In this document: positions 12,901 to 24,900 of the stretch, in pieces
How the letters are laid out: every line of letters starts with the position of its first letter
How positions within the stretch are numbered: the first letter of the stretch is position 1
Assembly (NCBI GenBank): GCA_020650975.1
Contig: JAIPMN010000066.1
Span: forward strand, 40,951-104,950
Origin: Apostichopus californicus
Taxonomy: Eukaryota; Echinodermata; Holothuroidea; Aspidochirotida; Stichopodidae
DNA length: 64,000 nt
Direction of reading: 5' to 3'
Position numbers and translations under genes: made by a program
Notes under the pieces: model-generated
Told to the model about the DNA's origin: nothing
The model's database searches: none
Seen by the model: the letters and a program-made list of their open reading frames with translations, nothing else

Positions 12901-15900
12901 TATTCTCTGATACAAAGTACAATAATATAAACATGGTTTGTAGCTTAAACTTCCATGTTGCAGAAATTCAATTAAAAACTTTTATGACTAAATGTTGGAT
13001 TTATCAAGTAACCTCACATCATACATGTAGCCATCAGTTGTGGGAGACATTATTAATCATACATGTAGCACATTCCTACTATATACAGATGCATTGAAAG
13101 TTTAAAACAGCTTTTGTGCTTTGGTTGCCATTTTTACTGAATCAATAGAGTAACACACTAAACAAGCAATTAATCGAAGTAAGGCAATCTACATTGCTTT
13201 TGAAACTTTAAAAACTTGAATAGTCAGCTAACCAACAGGTGTTGGCAAGGGGTTATATATCATCGTAATAATAATAATACAATAAATTTATAAGTAGAAT
13301 CTGCCTGGTGGGCAGTGCATATGGGAGACGATTAGGGTTGTGCGGGATCCCGGTAGTCAAGTGAATCCCGGTATCCCGATCCCGGTATTGACTAATCCCG
13401 ATCACAGTGCAATGTGTAACTACTACCGGTATTGGGAAACAACCGGTTATTACATTCGTTTCGGTATCATTCCCGGGAATCCCGGACAAAATAAAAATAT
13501 CTACGTGTTACTATTTGATAATAAAGAAAAGAAAACACGTTTATTTCTGGTTTCTGTGTTCTTAGTTTGAAGAATATCTGATCAATTTACGTAGGCTACC
13601 TGGCCTAGACCGATATATTAACGATACAACTTTTCACGTAGTAATTTGGACCTAGGCTACACCAAATATCGAACGTTACTTAGGCTCAACATGTTACGGG
13701 ACCTCAAAGTTATTCTGAAATTTTCGTTATTTATTCTTCCTTCAAACGATGATTGTGAAGGTTCCCATGTACAAAATCTTACCCTTATGCATTTCACCTC
13801 ATTTTGTTACAATAATTATAACGATTTAATAAATTTTGAGCCAAAACCGCAGGGAGTATATCCAGTTAAAATCCATCTCCGCACGGGACTGTTTATTATT
13901 ATAGCCTAGGGTACGGTACTGGTACACACAGGCTGACACAGCGGTGTAGTACTTGAGATTTGATGTTGTAATGAAATGGATTCGTTTATTAATGCGGGGG
14001 GTTCCACGATGTCATTTATATTTATCTTTCGCTACTTTTTTAATTTTTAAGAACTTTTGTACGAAAGATTGATATTGTACGTATTGAAAGTATATTTTCT
14101 GGAGTAAACAACAGCCGATTAACGATATAAATAAATCTGTACTATTCTTATGTATGTAGTTTATAATCCCGTATTTACGTAGCCCCTATGTTACATTCTT
14201 ATTGTCTGAAGTTCCAAACACGTGGTGACTAATTGATAGTTAAAAACTTTTCATTGTGAACTTTTGAACTTGAAGGGGTTGCCCTATTCCAATATCATGG
14301 AATAGTGGGGAACTCCCAATTTGTGTTTGTTTACGGATTACAAGTTTAATCCACGTGCGAACGTGTTATTCTAATATCGTACGTCGAGTATGAATGAAGG
14401 ATGGTGTGGGTTGCTTTTTTCCAAGGTTTGTGCTTTTCTTTTTGGAAGTGTATGTTAAAAAACAAAGGCCCTAATATAGCGTAATATTTTTTTTTTTTTG
14501 GTTTTTATAACCGTGCCTATCAGAGTATGTACATAGCCTAGGCTATGCATATTGAATGTATGACATTGACAGTCTCGTAACTAAGTGCTTTGAACCGTAG
14601 ATGAAAGTTGAGAAAATACCGGTTGTAGTTAAGATACCGGGATTCATGTCGCAACACTACCGGTTGTGGAAATTTGCACTACCGCACAACGCTAGAGACG
14701 ATGAATGGCTTACTACTTCAGCTGCTTATCCAATTATTTGTTTTAGATCATTCTAGAATTTTTTAACAATTTGGAAGACCATTTCAGATGCAATAACCCT
14801 GGCTATCTCCTGGATGAAAAACCCAGTTTACTTTAGCTGGACATGGCTTAAGCCCACAACCTGCCAGATGAAATGTTTCATTGCATCTAATGCCACTCAC
14901 TACCTTTATCTACTCAACCATAGAACTGGTATACTGTTGTTACAATCAAACAGCAATAAAAAAAAATATATAATTTTTTTTGTAATTAAAAAAATGCTTC
15001 AACCATTTCTAAGGACAACTAATAAAGTCAAAAGTTACTAAAGCCTGATTTATCCATCTCACCTCTCCGTTGCTCTCCTTCAATCTTCGTAATTCTGACT
15101 GGTAGAGATCTGCTACGTAAGGGAACACCTCTGGCAGTGTGGCTTCGGATCTCATCAAAAGATTCACCAGATCTTCGGGTGATCCTTCCGATATGGCAGT
15201 GTTGATGTCTCCAACAGCCTTGGTCCCTGAAAACAACAAAATTTACACACACACACGCAATAAAAAATAATAAGCAGTTGTGGAGGTGGATGACGCCAAT
15301 GCAGACTTAGTCACATTGGTTGCTAGGTTGGAATTATGTTAATAACTCTTATGAAAGACTCATTCTTTATTAAGATTACTTTGCATATGTATTTGTGAAG
15401 GGGAGATAAATCCTTTACATTACAGTTTTGACAAGGACAGTAGAAAGAGAATTTGTGTAACATTTACAAAGCAAGACACTCTTAGAACTCAAAACACCAT
15501 TGCATTATTCAAACTCAGTGAGCCAAATTTCAGTTGTGTACTACTACACAACGTACTATAAGGCTTTACGAGCAAGTGGCACATACACACACACACGTCA
15601 TCACCATCGCATAGATTCCTTCTGCCTTCAGCAAAGAATCAAAAATTGCAAATTTAATCCAAAACTTTTTTTTGTTTTTTTTTTGGTAGCTGACACCTTT
15701 AAAATAATAGCATTGTCACACAACATGCATGCTGACATTGTTATCACTTCTCTGGAGAAGACAATGTGACATGTTATTTCTCATAATTACTTTGTTTCAA
15801 TGGGAGTGTAATTGGTACAAGTTTCTAGTGTAATAGGATACAGTACATGAGCCTATCCACCAGGTTTATCAATGATATCCTTTCTTTAAGTTTTTTTGTA

Positions 15901-18900
15901 GGTCCTTCTCTACTTTTACTTACTATCTCTATCTTCCTTAGCGAGTATGTTAGCTGCGTTCACTGCTGCCTGTAAGTCTTCCTTCTCTAGGTTTGGAGAC
16001 TCCGTGTTCTGAGGAAAGAACAAAGTTTTTTTCTTAGTAACGTATTTAAAGTATTTAGAGTATATATGCAGCATGTGGTAGGCTTATGACTCTGTAGAGC
16101 TAGTACAACCCAGAAAATCAAAGTGATATTCAGTTAGTTAGAAATGCATACTTAGTTTACACATTTAGTAGACTGACTATTGACCCTGTAGGACTAGTAT
16201 AATGTAGAAATTGTTTAATGTAGTAATTGTTTAATGTAGTATAATGTATAAAGAAGAAAATCTGAGTAATATTTCTGTAACACTTTCAAATCATACTGAG
16301 TATATGTGTACAGTGTGCCTATTACCCTGTATGACGAGTATAATGAAGTAATTGTTTAATGTAGTAATTGTTTAATGTAGTATAATGTATAAAGAAGAAA
16401 ATCTGAGTAATATTTCTGTAACACTTTCAAATCATACTGAGTAGTATATATGTGTACAGTGTGCCCATTACCCTGTATGGCTAGTATAATGTACTATATT
16501 GTAGTAAATGTATACTGTAGTATAATGTAGTAAATCTAGGTAATATTTCTGTAACACTATAAAATCATACTAAATACTATATGTGTACAGTATGCCCATC
16601 ACCCTGTTGTATCTAGTATCATGCAGTCTTTGCCGTATTCTAACTTTAATTCTGCAGCAGTACAAGCTAGTATATGATACCTCCCTTTACAGCCTTCAGG
16701 CCTAGCTTTTGCTTCTTTTCATGGTGAAAATGTTGCAATGCTGCGTACAGTAATCTAAAATCATCCCAGGTACTCCTATTTTCCAAATGTAACAATTGCC
16801 AAGAATTTCCGGTTTCTTTCCTTACAGATGATGAAATATAACTCATCAATTACTATGCTTACAAGTCAGGAAGTTGTTGCTAGGAAATCCACGAGAGTAT
16901 AAACTTTAAGTGAGACATTAACATTTTACTTTCATTTTACTATACCGCTCTACACTATACATTGCTACGCTATACTATTACTACCATATGTTACATTAGA
17001 TACTGCATTGGTTTACATTTACAATACATTACATTGCATTATTATTACACTGTACCTAGATGCTCACACACAAAAGGTTCTCTATTTGAAGACCCAAATT
17101 GACAACTGTTCAAAGAGTATTAGAACTACATCTTAATTTAACTTTTAACACTAGAACAGTAAAAAGTCACATTGTCATCACTAATTACTTCATTATAGTC
17201 ATGTTTGAGGTTGAAGTAGTCATGGCGACTGGCTGACTGACTACTGCTGGCATTGACTGACACTCAGTCTATACCGACCAGCACCGATCAGAAGGTGCTA
17301 CCTTTCTGACCGGTGCTCCCCGATTGCAACGACCAGAACTTAAGGTCCATTAGTATAATGACCCAAATTAGCCAGGGATTTGAAGAAGAAAAAATAAACC
17401 CAGTGACTAGCACTCTTGAATCTTGTCCTAGGCCATCCTTGGCCATGGACAACACCAAAGGCTCAGAAATGGTTCAGTGCAGTGTTCTCCTACAGATCAT
17501 GGCACAACCCTCCAAATTTGCAGAAGAAAGCTGTTATAATATCCCATCAACAATCCCTTCAAATTTCTTTCTTGTAAATAAATTTCTCTTAAAGCAACTT
17601 CTGTTGCAAGTAAATCCTTTCCAAATTAGCTTTCAAAGTAATATTAGTGGAGGTCAAGTTTACATGGGATATCGTTGGATTACATGGGATTTGGTGCTCA
17701 TAATTATCCCATATGGCTCTAATCCTTGCATTCAGAGCCACCAGGAGAGCCACGGTGAAAGGATCATCAGGTTTGTTTGACGACCCCTTAGCCCTTTCTC
17801 CTGTTTTTACAAAATAAAGTTTATACAAAATATTCAGTTTCCTTTGATCATAATCTCTCCTGTCTTGAACAGAAACTTTATTCCATCTTTTCGCAACTTA
17901 CCTCCTTCTTCTCTTCCCTAGCCTGGATCAGCGTGGTCAAATAATAGTCTGCGTTTTCACTCTGGACATCCTTCAGGCCGATGGCTGGACTCTGTAAGGC
18001 AGCCAGTAGTTTGGTGGCATCTTGAGTGTCCAGGAGAGTGTTGACTTCATTCAGCTGGACATCCACTACACGAAACAAGAGAGACAATGCATAGGTATCA
18101 ATTTTTGGCTAAACAATTGTGCCATTTTTAGTGATGTTTCCTAAACTATTGCTTCGGCGTACTTGATTCTTTCATAGGTTATTATGTCCAGTCCAAACAA
18201 TACAAAATAATGCTTCCAATGCTTTCCTGCAATATATTTGCAAATTGTGCAGCACAAACGTTGCTATTTCATGCTGCCATTCAGCATGAGAGGAAGGGGG
18301 TTTGATGCCAAGTTTTTACCAACGTACCCATGTGAGAGCTGTGAGGGTTTTGCACTTTAATTATAAGAATAAAATTCTTACAACTTACCAAATTTTTGGG
18401 TTCTAGCCCTTTTCAGTATTATTTTTTTAGGTTTTAAAGTTGCTCTGATGTACAAAAGAGGTGGTCTTTTACAGCCAATAACACAGAACACGTTGAAAAA
18501 GTCTTATTATTTTTTCTAGAAGAGATATAGTATCACCCTGTTTGCTCAAAAAATTTCAGAAGGGTATTTTGCCTTAGTTTTAAATGAAAAATCCTCAATA
18601 ATTGGGATTTTTACACACAATAAAACCCATTTTGCCTGTTTTGCTATTCCACATGTTTTTGAACCTGGGTATTGTACATCAAGGTCATTCAATTCTATAC
18701 TATATTGAAGGACTTGAAACACGTACCAAGAAGAATTTACAATTATCAAGTTTGAGAATAGAAAGTGAAAAGAAAAATTGATAGAAACAGGGGGCATAAA
18801 TTACTTACAATTAACCTTAGTGACATTCCCTTGAATCTCGGCATGAGTCAGCAACGTATCGTAAACATCCTGTTCTTCTCCTTCGCGAACCGACTAGTGA

Positions 18901-21900
18901 AAGAGAAGATGGCAAATTCAAAATGCTTTTATCTAAACAAATTATTCCCTACACATTACCTTGAAAGACGAATCAATCTTAATACAGTGAATAAACACAT
19001 CAAAGCGAGCCCAACCTTTTTTGAAGACCTTTGCTGAAAGAAGCGTATGCATTGGTTTTGATCGGTTTTCAGTATTATCTCGTCATAAATGATGATGAAG
19101 ACGAAATCCCATGAAAGACATGTTGACATAACCAGTTAAGATTCATTTCGAATGATGAAACCAAAATGATGAGCATAGAGGAAATTTTTTGATATATTAT
19201 TATGCAGTATGCATAACATGTGGATAGTAGTAACTGGAGATAAGTCGATAAAATAGGTCAGATTCCACCTACTTTAATGCTATGAATGAACATCCATTTC
19301 ATAGAGGGAACAATTATAGGGGAGAGTACCCTTAATAGTTTGATTAATCACAAGATTATTTTGAGGAATGCTCAGTTTTTGTGGATCAAATCCAACAAAG
19401 TTGCATTTACAGGTATTTCTTACTCATAGCATATGGAATCTTGCTGTCACAATTTGTTATAAAAAAAATAAAATAAAAATAAAATAAAAAATGAAACAAA
19501 CAAGATTGACTGAATTTGTCTCTCAAGATCTTTGAAAACTATTCTCACTTTAAACTTTAAGATTCTCATATTTCTGATCATACCACTATCCATATCAAGG
19601 TTTTGTGATCTGTTGCAAATAAACAGCATCATTTCCTTCCTTTATACCAGCACTACTACTTCTTATTCAAACAACACTGACTGACTGACTGACTGACATT
19701 TTTATTCATCAGAATACACAGTGTTAAAATAAGTCACAGAAAGTTTAAGCTTCTGACTTCCCTTTCCTTGTGTCCCGGTTCAAACAGGATATAAGGGTTT
19801 GATGCAGTTCAATAATACAGGCTAAGAAAGCCTATAATACACAACAGTGACAGCATCCAGTTGAAAATTATATGTATGCTTTATATATATCTGAATGACA
19901 GACAGTTTGCAAAATATGTGACCAAGAAAAGTCTGTGAAAACATTACAGGATGTTAATGGTTGTCGGACCATCAAGGAATAAGAAAAGGTGGAATTGTGT
20001 CCTAACATTATTCTAACAAGAAATATCCTTGGGGGTTTGGACTAAAAATAAATGTGTACCGTTGTTGTTAGGTAATCCAACCTGGAACAATGCTTTATGA
20101 AGCAATTTTTGTTTTTTTAAATATATTTTTATATGATTCCCCAAATATTGCTTGTTGCCTACATTAAAGAATAAATGACCCACTTTATCTATCACATTTT
20201 TGTGGATTACCTCTTGTTTTCTCTCTTTCCTCTTATTACCGTATTTGCACTATGCCTCAATTGACACAATGCTTTCTATTAACCCAATTTTCTTCATTCA
20301 CTAAAAGGGGACAACTTTGGAAAGGGACAAGTTTTTGTAATGTGGACCCATAGAGTAAAATGGAAGCGATGTTTCCATCAAACTGTAAAATGTTGTTTCT
20401 ATTGTTGGAATGTTTTATTCTCATTATGTTTCATTTTTATATTGTACTGCACCTTGAGTTTGTTTTTCATTGTAAGGCACTTTATAAACCTCATCTATTA
20501 TTATTATTAAATTAAAATCAACTGCAAAAATGAAGTCACTCAATGGCCAAAAGTTCAACAACAACAAAAAGCTATGGACTTTGTATATTATTGCCAGGTC
20601 TACTTGAGAAAAGATATTTCAACATTAATGATAGAAGTATGTGCATGTACATACAATTGATTGTTTAATTTCCCACAAAATGTGAAATTTCTCCTCGTTG
20701 TCATGGAAATTGCAGTACAGTACATCCTTAAATTTGGCACAAAAAGAATGCATACAGAATTTCACTGTGGCTCACCTCTGCTCTACATCAATATTAAATA
20801 ATAACTCATCTTTTTGCTTTATGTTCAAAGTTGTAGATGATACTTCAACAGCACTTGAATACTTACACTTACCAAGCCTAGTTTTTTTCTTTCTTTTTTC
20901 CCCCTTTTTTAGTGATTTGAAAGCATTAAAGTGTTTTTTAGAGTAACAGCTGGTAAGTAAGACATTAATGTAAACTATGCCACTCGCATTTGTTTATACT
21001 AAGGCAAAGTTTATGACTTTCATTTAACACGTCCTAAAAATATAGGTTAGATACTTCCGTAGTTCCCCGTGTCTTGTCTCCAAACCCTTCTAAAAACAAA
21101 ATGCCTGGATATTCTGAAGCCTTGTAAGGAAGGGTTCACGGCGCATGAACTGTTCTAAATGATGTTAATATGACATACATGACCTTTCTACAACTTTCAG
21201 GTCTGTTTTCTTTTTCCTTTTGCTTTGTTCTGTGATGTATTTGTCTTCTTGTTCATGTTGTTATTTTGTTAATTAAACTTAGGGAAACCATCTAAGATCC
21301 TCACTGTTATACTGTGTTAACCCCACACCAACTTCTCTTGCTTTTTCATATACGTAGGGTAAATGCTGTATCTGAAATATTTTCTCAAGTATATTGCAAA
21401 GAATAAGACATATTCTCTGTAAAACTGTGCTTTCGTGTGTACACACAACCTTAGCAGTTTGAATACTGTCAGGATAAACAACATTTAGATTAAAGTTAAG
21501 AGTTAAGATTATATCCCCAGATATGGAATGAAAAATTATATAACATAAAAAAAAACATAAGAGAAAGTAGAATGTAAAATGAAAGTGAAACATAAGACTA
21601 TTATGATCGTTAATTAAAAGAAATGAAACAATAGCATGATAGATAGATAGATCTAAAACAGGTCAGGGATCTAATATCCTCTGAAAAGGTGACCTAGAAA
21701 CAGCATGATCTACAGTTGGCATGTTATAATGAGCTCATGAATGAACATAAAGAATACAATATGGCTCATGAATAAACATAAAATACAACATGACTCATGA
21801 ATATGCATTGTTATCCAATATCCATATTATAATTATTATTAATGAAGCTCAACAGTCAATTGTATTGCCGCAAAATATGCCAGAACGTCATATCATGGTA

Positions 21901-24900
21901 CCTTAAGTTCAAACTGAGCACAAAGATTCACTATCCTACCCCAACCCCATCCCCAAACCCATCGCTCCCCCAACCCCATCCCTCCCCCTACTCCATCCCT
22001 CCCCCAACCCCAACCCTCTCCCAACCTCTTCCATCCCCCTCCCCCATCCCCCAAACAATTGTCTAGAGCTCAGAATTCACTCAGATGATCTGGAATCATG
22101 TGGAAGACTTGGAAACTTTAAAAAAAAGGTTCTTATCTAAAGGTTTAGCAATTTTTAACCGGTACTGACCACCTGTAAGTTATAGTACAGCACATTAATA
22201 GTACTACTGTGTGGTACTAACTTTGGCCATGTTATATATGACATAACCTGTAAGTTCAAACTAAGTTAATATATGAACTGATGGTATGCATGGCAAAGAT
22301 GGCACAATGTTCCATACATGCATTAAAAAGACAAAGTGAAAAAAAAGGGAAAAAATACAGAGACAATGCTACATCTGCCTTACTGTGAGCAGGGTTATAA
22401 CCAAGGCATCACAATTTTGCAGCTAGAATGGGGAAAACGAAGAATATACCAGAAAACAGCCCAACAAATGAACCACCAAAGATGTACTAAGCACTGCTGC
22501 TAGGGCTACAGTTACAATATGACATGATATGTTAACATCGCTGTGAAGGCTGACAACTTACTGTACTCTTTTCCCGTTTTGCCTGAAGAGAAAGTTTGTT
22601 TATATGATATGATTCATGATTTTTTAAGGAAGCAGCAACTTAGTGAGATGTAAAAAGAGGAGAAAAGGACTGGACGCTGAAACTATTACTGTAAAGATCA
22701 ACGTGAATCAACATCTCTAAGGGACGGGAGGGACAAACAGGGAAAGGCCAGTATGCTGGAAACCTTTCCTAACATATTGTCATTTCCAAACAGAACATTG
22801 AATCTAAAATCTGAAAATCATTTGAATAACATCGGCCTTTACGGTATGGAATGAATTTTATTATAAAAAACCCCTGCACTACTTTAGACAAGCCCTTGTC
22901 CCATCCTTTATGCAACTTTGTACACACATAAAATGAATCGAAAAGTTGAGAATTTTAAAAATTAGTCGGTTCCATTCCAAGTCTCTTAACATTGTATTTA
23001 TTTCAATTCATGATCAGCTTAACAACTCCAGAGGTTCTTTGCAACTGTAAAACAATTTTGAGACTCAATCCAGGGAGAGCAAAAAAAAGATGGTTTGATG
23101 TAGAAACCAAATAATCTGAAACAATGGTTACTGAATGGCTTTGAATCACTGACAGTAAAATGCTGCGATCTCAGCAGATTGACGATTCAAGTGTTAGATG
23201 TAGATAATAACCATTAACATTAAACTGTCTTTTTACCTTGTTTAAAGTTGTAACTTCCTTGCTCTGCTTGGCAGCATACAGCACATTCTGGTAGTCTTCC
23301 CTGTTATCGCCCTTCAGGTTTTTTAGGGTAGCGTTAGGATTCTGCAGGGCTTTGTAGGTCCCCTCCACATCCTGCTTATCCACGGCTTCATTGATCGCGA
23401 TGACAGCTGCATGAACTGTGGGGGCGGGGGGGGGAGGGAAGGGACAAAAACAAAACATGAAAAGGTAAACCCCCTCTCTCTGAATGTTCAATATTAGCAG
23501 GCCATCAATTTCTAATCATCTGTAAATTTACCTACCAATTTTTTTCAACATGATCAACCAATAATCCACTACTAAATATTTTTATGCAAAGATTGCTATT
23601 AAACTTGAGGCTCATAATTAACAATATCATATGATTCTGACAACTTCCTCAACCAGAAAATTGTGTTTACTTCAGTATCTATTGCTTGGAATCCCAATTT
23701 CATTTCAATTTCAATTACTTTATACCAGTATAAATTATATAAAGTTTATAAATAGGACATGACTTTTATGAAATTTATAAATAGGACCCCCAAGAAAATT
23801 CTGATTCAAATACCACCAAGTTTTCTTGATTGTTGCAACAAAACAAATCTTGAACAGTCCAGTTCGAAGACTACACAACAATAAGGCAGTGCAGATCTTT
23901 TTTGGTTTCTCTGGTCATCCTAGATGACCAAATTTCTGTTCGGACAACCAAGATCAGTTTTAGTGGATTGTTCACATCAAATTCAGATTTCATTTCATTA
24001 AATACCCCAAATATGTGAAGTGATAAATTGTTGGTATCACTCTCCATCACCATGGAGATACTGAAATAAAACAAAACTGGAGGGAGGCCTAGATATGATT
24101 CACCTGAAGGGGAGAGTTCTTTTTGCCCTATGCCTGGTGTTCTATTCACCAAACCTACACATCTTTCCTACAGTGTACAAAAGTTTGGTCAGTCTTAGTC
24201 ATATTGCTATATTTTTAATTTTTTTTGGAGAACCAAATTCACTCTTCGAAACCAACAAAGTGCAAGACCTGGTTGTCAGAGGGACCAACCGAATTAAAAT
24301 CCTTTAAAATTTGCCCAGAATATGATGACAGCTTTGAAAATTGGTTTAATGCTTACCAGCAGCATCATCAACGGACAGCTGAAAAAAAGAAAAGATGAAT
24401 AGTTGATTTATAAAGATGGGAGTTGGAGATGACTGTTAACACCAAGAACATTACCAGTTCATTTATACTGGCAATCACTTTGCAACATTCACCTGGGAAC
24501 CTTAAAAGGGATGCTAAATTCAAAATCTTCAAAAAGTTATGTATTTCACATACAAAGTAACAAGATCGAAAATGATCCATAGATCAATATAGAAGCAAAC
24601 CACTTTTTCATTTCCTGAATACAAGCACAAAATTGTATTCATTTCTTGGTTGGAACAGACTGAATAGATTATTAATGCAATACACGTTGAGGAAATATGT
24701 CACGTAATGGCTACACATCACACACTTGATCAGCTTAAAACAACAAACCTAGCTAAATTTAGGGTAATGTTCCAAGGTTATACAAGTATTTCAAATTTCT
24801 AAAGAAAACACCAGCAGTTTATTAGAGTAATCCTTGTGTGAAAATACAATTTACTGAGCAAAATGTACTCTTCAAAGTGAAAGATAACTTTAACATCGCA

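Larger units (their letters stand above)
12739..15062 (-). other. intron 14
   Basis: 2.3 kb, more than half of it the 1,362-bp hAT-like element, plus the diverged SINE-like copy. 12739-13320 has nothing recognisable. Confidence 0.9.
18894..22561 (-). other. intron 10
   Basis: 3.7 kb containing two LINE/SINE tails (19672, 20436), a short tandem repeat and the C-rich minisatellite. Between these it is featureless. Confidence 0.85.

Noticed and set aside
17313-17780. 155-codon open frame on the plus strand in intron 12
   Set aside because: No recognisable domain, and exons 12 and 13 join in phase without it. It overlaps an antisense frame (17589-17828) that also lacks splice-compatible use: the frame after its AG acceptor meets a stop.
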